Positions 47,519-55,432 of a stretch of 55,432 nt of DNA are shown piece after piece. Position 1 is the stretch's first letter. The number at the start of each line of letters is the position of its first letter. The stretch covers positions 23,004 through 78,435 of the forward strand of contig JAPSLL010000009.1 of assembly GCA_031180805.1 (NCBI GenBank). The letters run 5' to 3'. This stretch comes from Bacillus sp. (in: firmicutes) (lineage in GTDB: Bacteria > Bacillota > Bacilli > Bacillales > Bacillaceae). Both the position numbers and the translations under genes were made by a program. The notes beneath the pieces were generated by a model. That model was not told where the DNA came from, did not search any database, and was given only the letters and a program-made list of their open reading frames with translations.

Positions 47519-49189
47519 TTACATCTTTTCAGGTGCTGATACACCGATTAATGTTAAAGCATTTTTCAATGTCGTTTGGGTTGCTTTCATTAGCGCTAAT
47601 CTTGCACGGCTTTTTTCTGCGTTATCAGGGTCAAGTACCTTTTCAGCATTGTAAAAGCTATGCAGTGCAGATGCGACATCATAAATATAGTTTGTAATTC
47701 GATGTGGAATTCGTTTTTGAGCTGCTTCCGCAACGGCTTGTGGGAATTCCCCAAGCTTTTTCAATAGGTCATATTCCTTTTCAGACGAGATTTCATCAAG
47801 CTTTAACTGACCATCAAAGGATAATCCTTGTTCCTCACCTTGACGAAGCATGCTGCAAATACGTGCATGAGCATATTGCGCATAGTACACAGGGTTTTCA
47901 TTTGAGGTTGAAACAGCTAAGTCTAAATCAAAATCCATATGAGTATCCGCACTTCTCATCGCGAAGAAATAACGAACAGCATCAAGACCTACTTCTTCAA
48001 TTAAATCTCTCATTGTAACAGCTTTACCTGTTCTTTTACTCATTTTCATTTTTTCGCCATTTTTATAAAGATGAACGAGCTGAATGATTTCAACTTCAAG
48101 TGTATCCTTGCTGTAACCAAGCGCTTCAATAGCAGCCTTCATACGTGGAATGTATCCATGATGATCTGCTCCCCATACGTTAATAAGCTTTGAAAAGCCA
48201 CGATCAAGCTTATCTTTATGGTAAGCAATATCTGGTGTTAAATATGTGTAAGAGCCATCGTTTTTAATTAAAACACGATCCTTGTCATCACCAAATGTTG
48301 TCGAACGGAACCATGTTGCTCCACCCTCTTCATAGATATGTCCTTTTTCCTTAAGCTTAGCAAGTGCTTCATCAATTTTTCCATTATGATATAAAGAAGT
48401 TTCAGAATACCAAACATCAAAGGAAACGCGGAATTCCTCTAAATCTGCCTTTAGCTTACCCATTTCATATTTAAGACCATACTCTCTAAAGAAGCTTAAA
48501 CGCTCCTCACTTGATTGGTTCGCATATTTATCGCCAAATTCCTCAGCTAATTTTTTACCGATTTCAATGATATCCTCACCGTGATAACCATCCTCAGGCA
48601 TTTCTGCAGCATTTCCTAACGCTTGCAAATAACGTGCTTCGACAGAGCGTGCTAAATTATTAATTTGATTACCTGCATCATTAATGTAATACTCACGAGA
48701 AACATCATAGCCAGCTTTCTCTAAAACATTACATAAAGAATCACCAACAGCTGCTCCACGTGCATGTCCTAGATGTAAGTCACCTGTAGGGTTTGCAGAA
48801 ACAAACTCCACTTGTACCTTTTCATTGTTTCCGATATTTGTTTCACCATAGCTTTCGCCAGCATCTAATATCGCTGGAATTAGCTCTGTTAAATAGTGAT
48901 TATTCATATAAAAATTAATAAAACCTGGTCCAGCTATTTCGATTTTATCGATGGATCCCTTTTCTTTATCAAAATGCTCGACAATGCCTTCTGCAATCAT
49001 CCGAGGTGCCTTTTTCGCCACTCTTGCAAGCTGCATTGCCATATTTGTTGAATAATCACCATGTGTTTTTTCTTTTGGAATTTCTAATAACACGTCCGGG
49101 ATTTGCGCTTCTTCAGCTAAGCCAGCCTTTATGACAGCTGCTTTAATCTCATCCTTTAAGCGTTCCTTCACTTGCTCCACGATATTCAT
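47519..49189 (-). CDS. argS: Arginyl-tRNA synthetase
   Basis: Class I synthetase, 556 residues. Arg-specific N-terminal domain (1-120), HIGH-type [10 protein letters not shown] (about 136-145), KMSKRTG (about 380), and a C-terminal anticodon-binding DALR domain (about 435-556). The start ATG overlaps the stop of the DUF1934 gene (ATGA). No T-box leader was recognised. Confidence 0.97.
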   Translation of the reverse strand: MNIVEQVKERLKDEIKAAVIKAGLAEEAQIPDVLLEIPKEKTHGDYSTNMAMQLARVAKKAPRMIAEGIVEHFDKEKGSIDKIEIAGPGFINFYMNNHYLTELIPAILDAGESYGETNIGNNEKVQVEFVSANPTGDLHLGHARGAAVGDSLCNVLEKAGYDVSREYYINDAGNQINNLARSVEARYLQALGNAAEMPEDGYHGEDIIEIGKKLAEEFGDKYANQSSEERLSFFREYGLKYEMGKLKADLEEFRVSFDVWYSETSLYHNGKIDEALAKLKEKGHIYEEGGATWFRSTTFGDDKDRVLIKNDGSYTYLTPDIAYHKDKLDRGFSKLINVWGADHHGYIPRMKAAIEALGYSKDTLEVEIIQLVHLYKNGEKMKMSKRTGKAVTMRDLIEEVGLDAVRYFFAMRSADTHMDFDLDLAVSTSNENPVYYAQYAHARICSMLRQGEEQGLSFDGQLKLDEISSEKEYDLLKKLGEFPQAVAEAAQKRIPHRITNYIYDVASALHSFYNAEKVLDPDNAEKSRARLALMKATQTTLKNALTLIGVSAPEKM

Positions 49190-49617
49190 GATTGTTCCTC
49201 CTTATATGTCATCACTAATGTATGTACATGCTTTTCCTTTTCATCTATTTGCAAATCATAATGAAGAACGAGCTTGCCTTGACGATTTTCTATTACGTGG
49301 GATAAAGAGTGGGTATTTGTTTCAAGTTGAAGCCTGCCATAAGGTGTTGTGTATTCTGTTGCAGTCATCATACCTTTAATAAAACGCTGCTTCATCACAA
49401 CAGCTCCCGTTCGCATCACTACAACCTTATTCTCTGCAATCTTTACCGTCGTTTTTACAGAACCGAGCTCATGTTCCTCTTCATATCGGATATAAGATGT
49501 CTTTCCTTTTAAAATAAATTCGCCCTTCGTCCTAACCTCGATTTGTTCTTTATCAAGGTCTTTTTCATTGCGAATTTCCGATAATACATGGATTTGGATA
49601 GGTGTGCTTTTTGACAT
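49186..49617 (-). CDS. ywiB: DUF1934 protein YwiB
   Basis: 143 residues from ATG 49617 (AAAGGGAG 8 nt upstream; 7 earlier codons unsupported). Predicted lipocalin-like beta-barrel: alternating strands such as [49 protein letters not shown]. Conserved upstream of argS in Bacillus; function unknown. Confidence 0.85.
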   Translation of the reverse strand: MSKSTPIQIHVLSEIRNEKDLDKEQIEVRTKGEFILKGKTSYIRYEEEHELGSVKTTVKIAENKVVVMRTGAVVMKQRFIKGMMTATEYTTPYGRLQLETNTHSLSHVIENRQGKLVLHYDLQIDEKEKHVHTLVMTYKEEQS

Positions 49618-49655
49618 ATAGACACTCCCTTTTCTCATACTCCTTTAACTTTAAT

Positions 49656-49684
49656 AGTATAAAGAACGATTTGCAACTGTGCAA
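49656..49684 (-). promoter_or_regulatory. Sigma-A promoter of ywiB-argS
   Basis: TTGCAC (49684-49679), 17-bp spacer, TATACT (49661-49656) on the minus strand. Confidence 0.7.
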
Positions 49685-49779
49685 GGGGAAGGTAGCTGAT
49701 AATTTCTGTCCTGCAATTATTTAGAAAATAGATATTATACCGATATAAGGTATAGAGTATTGAATAACGGAGGGATAAC

Positions 49780-51078
49780 ATGGCTTTATTTAGCAAAAAG
49801 ACAAGCTCACACCAATCACTGGTAGAACTCGCTGAACAACAACAGGATGTTTCAATTAACAGCAATGGTCACTCTGAATTAGAACAACAATTAGAACTTC
49901 TCAACATTACACTTCAGGATTTAGCTGTGGCAAAGGCATTAAAACCGATAATCGAAGAAAAGTTCGATAAAGTATACGATGCTTTATATAACCATCCTTT
50001 TGATGGAATTAGAAAAATCGTTGATATGAAATCACTAGGAATTGAAAAAAGCGGTTCAAAACAATATATCATTGACTTCTTTTCTGGAGTTATTAGTGCC
50101 GATTTTATGGAAAAGAGAAATAATTTAGCCAGATACTACTTAGCAATTGGTGTTGAAATGAAATGGTATTTATGTACAAACCAAATTTTAACGGAAGCTG
50201 TTATCGAAATTGTTGGTGAAGCCTATAAAACGGATCCCGAAAGCTTAACTTTAGCCTATCGAGTCGTTTCTAAAATCTTTAGTCTTGAAGCACAAATATG
50301 TTTAGCTGCCCTGCAAAGGCTGCAAAATCAACTACTTTTAGACAAAGAGGATGAAGCGAAGCAAAATGTGAAAAAGACAATTGGCGATATTACTGAGGAT
50401 TTAGCCGCAATGTCAGAAGAAACAGGGGCAACAGTTGAAGATGTTTTAAACAAGTCGGAGAAAATTAAAGAAAACATTGAAGAAGGTCTGCAATCCGCAA
50501 TTTCAACTGAAGAGCGTTCACTTATAGGAAAGGAACAGCTAGACGCTGTTATCGTCCAAACGACCTCATTAAAGGAAAGTGTAAATCATATAAAAAGCAG
50601 CATATCTTCATTAGCCTCTACGTCAAAGGAAATAGGGGAAATTGTTGCGGTCATTACATCAATTGCTGAGCAAACAAATCTTTTAGCCTTAAATGCTGCC
50701 ATTGAAGCTGCCCGGGCAGGTGAGCAAGGTAAAGGATTCTCGGTTGTTGCAGCAGAGGTTAGAAAACTAGCAGAACAAACAAAGGATTCTTCAAATAATA
50801 TTACAGATTTAGTACGTTCAACCATTACTCAAATTGAAGGTGTTGTTGAGCAAATAAACGATGTAGATTCAAAGGCAATTCATACAAACCAACATGTGAA
50901 CGACACGCTAACTAGCTTTGAGGAAATCCTAACAGTTAGTAACTCAAACAAAAAACAAAGTGAACGGAATAATTTAGACATTCAAAGCTTTACACATCTA
51001 TTAACGGATATTCGAGAATCATCCTTAAAGCTTTCAACATTAGCTGATGAACTTAATCAAACAATCCAAAATTTTTAA
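49780..51078 (+). CDS. Globin-coupled chemoreceptor (HemAT-like) lacking the proximal heme His
   Basis: 432 residues. Sensor-globin domain (about 30-190) and cytoplasmic methyl-accepting signalling domain (about 230-432) with the hairpin tip [49 protein letters not shown]. No transmembrane segments, as in HemAT. Aligned by hand with B. subtilis HemAT as I remember it (RNRIASIHLRIGLLPKWYM), this protein reads [19 protein letters not shown]: the proximal heme-ligand His is Tyr120 here, while the distal Tyr70 is kept. There is no other His nearby. So oxygen sensing through normally ligated heme is doubtful; a heme-free sensor role is possible. Confidence 0.88.
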   Translation: MALFSKKTSSHQSLVELAEQQQDVSINSNGHSELEQQLELLNITLQDLAVAKALKPIIEEKFDKVYDALYNHPFDGIRKIVDMKSLGIEKSGSKQYIIDFFSGVISADFMEKRNNLARYYLAIGVEMKWYLCTNQILTEAVIEIVGEAYKTDPESLTLAYRVVSKIFSLEAQICLAALQRLQNQLLLDKEDEAKQNVKKTIGDITEDLAAMSEETGATVEDVLNKSEKIKENIEEGLQSAISTEERSLIGKEQLDAVIVQTTSLKESVNHIKSSISSLASTSKEIGEIVAVITSIAEQTNLLALNAAIEAARAGEQGKGFSVVAAEVRKLAEQTKDSSNNITDLVRSTITQIEGVVEQINDVDSKAIHTNQHVNDTLTSFEEILTVSNSNKKQSERNNLDIQSFTHLLTDIRESSLKLSTLADELNQTIQNF

Positions 51079-51130
51079 TTTGCTATAACAAGAGGTGTGG
51101 GAGTATCAAACACTAAGCTTAAAACAAACA

Positions 51131-51176
51131 AAAAGCTTCCAAATACAGGTATTTCTATCCTGCATAGGAAGCTTTT
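51131..51176. terminator. Terminator between chemoreceptor and speB
   Basis: AAAAGCTTCC / GGAAGCTTTT with inner ACAGG/CCTG; T runs on both strands. Confidence 0.82.
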
Positions 51177-51196
51177 TAACTATTATTTAAAAATAC

Positions 51197-52078
51197 TTAC
51201 CCTTTTTTCTGTACCCAGCCTAAAATCATTTCCCGAATGATTTTGCTTGCTGTATTTGCTGTTTGCTCTGAATGATCATAGATTGGCGCTACTTCAACTA
51301 AGTCGGAACCAACTACCCGGATATCAGATTTTGCAATTTCATGAATAGATGCTAATAGTTCTTTAGACGTAATTCCACCTGCATCCACTGTTCCTGTACC
51401 TGGTGCATGAGCAGGGTCTAAGACATCAATATCGATCGTGACATATACTGGTCGACCTGCAAGTGTTGGCAGCACTTCCTTCAGTGGCTCAAGCACATCA
51501 AATTTCGAAATGTGCATTCCGTTTTCCTTCGCCCATTGGAATTCTTCCTTCATTCCGGAGCGAATCCCGAAGGAGTACACATTTTTTGGACCAATTAAAT
51601 CCGCAATTTTTTTAATCGGTGTAGAATGTGACAATGGCTCCCCTTCATAATGATCACGCAAATCTGTATGGGCATCCATATGAATGATCGCTAAGTCTGG
51701 ATATTTCTTGTACATCGCCTTCATAACCGGCCAAGAAACTAGATGTTCTCCACCCATTCCTAACGGATATTTCCCATCTGCTAAAAGTCCGTCAATATAT
51801 TCCTCAATCATCTCGATGCTTCGTTGTGGGTTACCGAACGGAAGTGGAATATCCCCTGCATCAAAATATTTCACTTCTTCCAATTCACGATCTAAATATG
51901 CACTGTATTCTTCAAGTCCAATGGAAACCTCCCGAATACGCGCTGGGCCAAATCGAGAACCTGGACGATAGCTGACCGTCCAATCCATCGGCATTCCATA
52001 AATAACCGCTTCACTTTCTTCATAGCTTGGATGACTTTTTATAAATACATTACCTGAATATGCTTCATCAAATTTCAT
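51197..52078 (-). CDS. speB: Agmatinase
   Basis: Mn-dependent ureohydrolase converting agmatine to putrescine and urea. 293 residues from ATG 52078 (GGAGG 8 nt upstream; 12 earlier codons dropped). Metal motifs GGEHLVS, DAHTDLRDHYEGEPLSHST and DIDVLDPAHAPGTGT. Paired with speE for spermidine synthesis. Confidence 0.95.
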   Translation of the reverse strand: MKFDEAYSGNVFIKSHPSYEESEAVIYGMPMDWTVSYRPGSRFGPARIREVSIGLEEYSAYLDRELEEVKYFDAGDIPLPFGNPQRSIEMIEEYIDGLLADGKYPLGMGGEHLVSWPVMKAMYKKYPDLAIIHMDAHTDLRDHYEGEPLSHSTPIKKIADLIGPKNVYSFGIRSGMKEEFQWAKENGMHISKFDVLEPLKEVLPTLAGRPVYVTIDIDVLDPAHAPGTGTVDAGGITSKELLASIHEIAKSDIRVVGSDLVEVAPIYDHSEQTANTASKIIREMILGWVQKKG

Positions 52079-52158
52079 TGTTTTACCCTCCGATCTCATA
52101 AACAACTCGAGCACCGTTAAACCTGTTGATGCAAAAGCGAAAGACTTTCTTTAAAAAA

Positions 52159-52179
52159 AGTGAGAGAAATGCCCTCACT
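52159..52179 (-). terminator. Terminator-like stem between speE and speB
   Basis: AGTGAG / CTCACT stem followed by TTTTTT on the minus strand. It lies between the two genes, so speB read-through would be partial. Confidence 0.6.
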
Positions 52180-52189
52180 CTCATTTAAT

Positions 52190-53020
52190 TTATTTAATTA
52201 AATCACTAACAAATTTCGGTAATACGAAGCATGCCTTATGCAATTCTTTTGTATAATATTTCGTTTCAATGTCGTGGAAACGGTCTTCACTTACTTCTAG
52301 TGGGTCATATTTCTTTGAGCCGATTGTAAATGTCCATAAACCACTTGGGTATGTCGGGATATTGGCTGTATATAGACGTGTTATTGGGAAAATTTCCTTC
52401 ACATCACGTTGCACTGTAGAAATAAGCTCAGGCGTGAACCAAGGATTGTCTGTTTGGGCAACAAAAATCCCGTCCTCTTTAAGAGCCTTTGAAATACCTG
52501 CATAAAAGCCTTTAGTAAAAAGGTTAACAGCAGGTCCAACCGGTTCAGTCGAGTCAACCATAATGACATCATACTCATTTTCGCTTTCAGCAATATGCAT
52601 AAAGCCATCTCCGACCTTCACCTCAACACGTGGATCATCTAATTTCCCTGCAATTTCAGGAAGGAATTTCTTTGAATACTCAATGACCTTTCCATCAATG
52701 TCAACAAGTGTCGCCTTTTTCACTTGTGGGTGCTTTAAGACTTCACGGATAACTCCGCCGTCTCCCCCACCAACAACTAGGATATTTTCTGGGTTAGGGT
52801 GTGTAAATAACGGTACATGTGCCACCATTTCATGGTAAACAAATTCATCCTTTTGTGATGTCATGACCATTCCATCAAGGAAAAGCATGTTACCGAACTC
52901 TTCTGTTTCCACCATCTCTAAGTATTGAAAATCAGTTTGTTCTGTATGTAACGTTTGTTTTATTTTTAAAGTGATGCCAAAATTCTTCGTTTGCTTCTCT
53001 GTATACCATAATTCACTCAT
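52190..53020 (-). CDS. speE: Spermidine synthase
   Basis: Aminopropyltransferase using decarboxylated SAM and putrescine. 276 residues: N-terminal beta domain, then [14 protein letters not shown] (SAM site, about 84-97), LVDIDGKV and the catalytic [11 protein letters not shown] (Asp about 156). Upstream of speB in the same direction. Confidence 0.95.
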   Translation of the reverse strand: MSELWYTEKQTKNFGITLKIKQTLHTEQTDFQYLEMVETEEFGNMLFLDGMVMTSQKDEFVYHEMVAHVPLFTHPNPENILVVGGGDGGVIREVLKHPQVKKATLVDIDGKVIEYSKKFLPEIAGKLDDPRVEVKVGDGFMHIAESENEYDVIMVDSTEPVGPAVNLFTKGFYAGISKALKEDGIFVAQTDNPWFTPELISTVQRDVKEIFPITRLYTANIPTYPSGLWTFTIGSKKYDPLEVSEDRFHDIETKYYTKELHKACFVLPKFVSDLIK

Positions 53021-53299
53021 TTATTTAAATCATCCTTTCAACCCTTCAAATCCTACCTGCCTGTTCTAAGCAAAATAGAAAAATCCGTTGTATTTTCAAG
53101 CGGCGATTGTACGAAAAGTAAGAATTCATTGATAAAGCGAGACTTCAATAAAACCTAAAAAAAGTATAGATGAAACTAGCAAAAATGCAAGAAAAAAATA
53201 CATAGTTTCCCCTCGTATGTTTAAAAACTGATAAAAACACTTATAATGACTAACAGTGTATTTGTGCGGATAAATCATACAGTCTGGAGGTGAAAAACG

Positions 53300-55369
53300 A
53301 TGGATGTGATCACACCTAAACGTTTACGAATAACGTTAAAAACAATGCGAGCCCTTTTATTTATCGGCCTTTTAGTTTTAGTCTTTTTATCTACGATTAT
53401 TCTTAGCATTGTTTTATATGCTAAATGGCAAGGTCCTCCTTCCTTAACAGTGCCACAATCAACAATTATTTATGCAAGTGATGGGACAAAAATTGGCGAG
53501 CTGCACAATGGGCAAAAGCGGTATTGGGTTCCATTAGATGACATCTCGGATTATGTCCTACAAGCAACTGTTGCGATTGAGGATCAAAGCTTTTTTGAGC
53601 ATAATGGCTTCGACTATAAACGAATTGCCGGCGCGGCTTTAGCTGACTTAAAAGCGATGGCAAAAGTACAAGGCGCTAGTACGATCACCCAACAGTATGC
53701 ACGAAATCTTTTTTTACATCATGGTAAGACGTGGGAAAGAAAGGCTAAGGAAGCCTTTTATACGATCCGCCTTGAGCAAAATTACAGCAAGGAACAAATA
53801 TTAGAAGGATATATAAATACGATATATTACGGTCATGGCGTTTACGGTATTGAAGCAGCAGCTAATTATTACTTTGGCAAAAGCGCAAAGGATTTATCAC
53901 TTGCAGAAGCGGCATTATTAGTAGGAATTCCAAAAGGTCCAGGTACTTATTCACCTTATGTTAATCAGGAAAAAGCCGAGGCTAGACAGGAAATCATTTT
54001 AAAAACGATGAAAAATGAAGGCTATATTACGGCAAACCAATTAGATGCCGCTTTACGTGAAGAGCTTGTCTATACTAAAAAAGAAAGCAAACCTCAGAAG
54101 GGCATTGCCCCTTATTTCCAAGATGCTGTTATGGAATCAGTCGCTGAATTGCTGCAAATCGATGAAGAGGCTATCCAAACGCAAGGTTTAAAAATTTATA
54201 CTACACTAGACATCTCAATGCAGGAAACAGCAGAAAAACTAATGAACAGTTCTATCGATAAATCATCAGATATTCAGGCAGGCTTTGTTGCATTAGAGCC
54301 TTCAACAGGTCATGTGAAGGCATTAATTGGTGGTCGTGAATATGATAAAAGTCCGTTCAATCGGGCTACTCAAGCAGTTAGACAGCCTGGTTCAGCGATA
54401 AAGCCATTATTATATTATACGGCGATCGAAAACGGCTTCACCCCATCCACAGAAATGAAAAGTGAGCCAACAACATTCACATATGATAATGGTAAAGCAA
54501 CATATAAACCGAGCAACTATAATGGCTATTATGCAAATGACTTTATAACGATGCTTCAAGCAATTGCTTTATCCGACAATATTTATGCTGTTAAAACACA
54601 TATGTTTATCGGAATGGATAAGCTTGTAAAATCCGGTGAACAGTTTGGATTAAAGACGAAAATGAAACAAATCCCATCGACTGCCTTAGGTACCTCACCT
54701 GTACGGCTAATTGACTTAGTCAATGCGTACGGTATTTTAGGAAACGGTGGAAAAAAAATTGAACCAACCTTTGTCACAAAAATTGAGGATGCAGGCGGCA
54801 AACTAATTTATAAAAGTAGTAAGGAAAAAGAGCAAATATTAGATGAGCAAGCTGCCTTTGTAACAACACATATGATGACAGGGATGTTTGATCCGAAGTT
54901 AAATGATTACACATCGATAACCGGGCAGACGATTGCATCAACATTAACAAGAGAATATGCTGGTAAATCTGGTACAACATCAACTGATAGCTGGATGGTC
55001 GGCTTCTCCACACAAATTGTCGCAGGCGTTTGGACAGGCTATGATAAAGGGAAATCGATCAATTTAGTTCAGGAAAGAGGCTACGCAAAAAAAATCTGGG
55101 CAAATTTCATGGAGGAATCATTAGAAGACGAATCCGTCAAAGCATTTCGCCCTCCTGATGGCGTTGTTGGCGTATACATTAACCCAGCAAGCGGCAAGCT
55201 GGCAACAAAAGATTGCCCCGTTCGCAGATTTACCTACTTTGTGGAAGGCACTGAACCAACAGAATACTGTAAAGAGCACAAATCAAACAAAAAATCCGAA
55301 GGCAAAGCAAAGAAAGAGAAAAACGATAAAGAAGAAGGACTTTTCGAAAAACTGTTTAAATGGTGGTAA
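53300..55369 (+). CDS. pbpG: Class A penicillin-binding protein (PBP2d-like)
   Basis: 689 residues. Cytoplasmic start, membrane anchor (18-41), GT51 glycosyltransferase with catalytic Glu94 (VAIEDQSFF), GASTITQQYARN and RKAKEAFYTIRLEQNYSKEQILEGYIN, then a transpeptidase domain with SAIK (active Ser), SDN and KSGTT motifs, and a Lys/Glu-rich tail. Neighbourhood (speE-speB) matches B. subtilis pbpG (ywhE), a spore-cortex/germ-wall enzyme; no sporulation promoter could be fixed. GGAGGTGA site 6 nt from ATG. Confidence 0.92.
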   Translation: MDVITPKRLRITLKTMRALLFIGLLVLVFLSTIILSIVLYAKWQGPPSLTVPQSTIIYASDGTKIGELHNGQKRYWVPLDDISDYVLQATVAIEDQSFFEHNGFDYKRIAGAALADLKAMAKVQGASTITQQYARNLFLHHGKTWERKAKEAFYTIRLEQNYSKEQILEGYINTIYYGHGVYGIEAAANYYFGKSAKDLSLAEAALLVGIPKGPGTYSPYVNQEKAEARQEIILKTMKNEGYITANQLDAALREELVYTKKESKPQKGIAPYFQDAVMESVAELLQIDEEAIQTQGLKIYTTLDISMQETAEKLMNSSIDKSSDIQAGFVALEPSTGHVKALIGGREYDKSPFNRATQAVRQPGSAIKPLLYYTAIENGFTPSTEMKSEPTTFTYDNGKATYKPSNYNGYYANDFITMLQAIALSDNIYAVKTHMFIGMDKLVKSGEQFGLKTKMKQIPSTALGTSPVRLIDLVNAYGILGNGGKKIEPTFVTKIEDAGGKLIYKSSKEKEQILDEQAAFVTTHMMTGMFDPKLNDYTSITGQTIASTLTREYAGKSGTTSTDSWMVGFSTQIVAGVWTGYDKGKSINLVQERGYAKKIWANFMEESLEDESVKAFRPPDGVVGVYINPASGKLATKDCPVRRFTYFVEGTEPTEYCKEHKSNKKSEGKAKKEKNDKEEGLFEKLFKWW

Positions 55370-55371
55370 CT

Positions 55372-55432
55372 AGAAAAGCGAAAGCGCCTTGTTCAGCCCC
55401 GACAAGCACAAGACGCATAGGAAATGAAGGTG
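55372..55432. repeat. Dispersed intergenic repeat, copy 5 (cut by window end)
   Basis: Starts AGAAAAGCGAAAGCGCCTTG directly after the pbpG stop, continues TTCAGCCCCGACAAGC and runs off the window. Best-preserved left end of the family. Confidence 0.65.

Noticed and set aside
49739-49747. Sigma-D promoter for the chemoreceptor
   Set aside because: CCGATATA resembles the sigma-D -10, but no TAAA element occurs at the required 14-16 nt distance.
49639-49779. T-box or other leader RNA before ywiB-argS
   Set aside because: The gap is short, contains a normal promoter, and has no T-box sequence or terminator-antiterminator pair.

Overview
The window is a chromosomal segment of an AT-rich, endospore-forming member of the Bacillaceae (Bacillus sensu lato). 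Evidence: sporulation genes (spoIIR, racA, spo0F, pbpG-type PBP), strong AAGGAGG-type ribosome binding sites with frequent TTG/GTG starts, Gram-positive intrinsic terminators, and a gene order that follows the origin-proximal rpmE/rho/murAB/fba/spo0F/pyrG/rpoE ... argS/speB/speE/pbpG stretch of Bacillus subtilis as I know it. No rRNA, tRNA, CRISPR array, prophage or intact insertion sequence was seen.

Layout. 1-2.8 kb: left-truncated secreted alkaline phosphatase (-) behind a Pho-box-like promoter, divergent from a CobW/ZNG1-type metallochaperone GTPase. 2.9-8.5 kb: mntP, sua5, ywlB-like acetyltransferase, spoIIR, prmC, prfA (all -), with a dense DnaA-box cluster between sua5 and ywlB and five copies of a GGGGAC(A/T)GTCCCC palindrome bracketing spoIIR. 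8.6-9.8 kb: VOC protein and racA (+). 9.9-22.3 kb: an accessory, probably phosphate-regulated island, made of a 2052-residue wall-anchored metallophosphoesterase (LPNTA sorting signal) and a six-gene ugp-like ABC operon with its own TIM-barrel and HAD phosphatase genes. Both units have 11-bp-spaced PhoP-box-like repeats, and the ABC operon also has a terminator in its leader. 22.4-33.2 kb: conserved core (tdk, rpmE, rho, murA, fba, spo0F, ywjG on +, pyrG with its CTP-sensing attenuator, rpoE). glpX and tal, which lie here in B. subtilis, are absent. 33.7-41.0 kb: a fatty-acid beta-oxidation operon (fadF, thiolase, 3-hydroxyacyl-CoA dehydrogenase, two acyl-CoA dehydrogenases, TetR regulator) with a FadR-like operator upstream. 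41.2-47.5 kb (+): cardiolipin synthase, uvsE, a MarR-CPBP protease-membrane protein operon containing an unlisted 47-aa gene, a PadR/HAAS-like pair, DedA. 47.5-55.4 kb: argS, ywiB, a globin-sensor chemoreceptor lacking the proximal heme histidine, speB/speE, and a class A PBP. The window ends inside a dispersed intergenic repeat.

How the parts work together: the most coherent non-core theme is phosphate scavenging. Two secreted phosphatases and an organophosphate-type importer share Pho-like promoter architecture, and two of the three units sit in one insertion between racA and tdk. Five diverged copies of an AGAAAAGCGCAAGCGCC...GGAGCTAGAC intergenic repeat and the GGGGAC palindromes are the main unexplained repeat structure.
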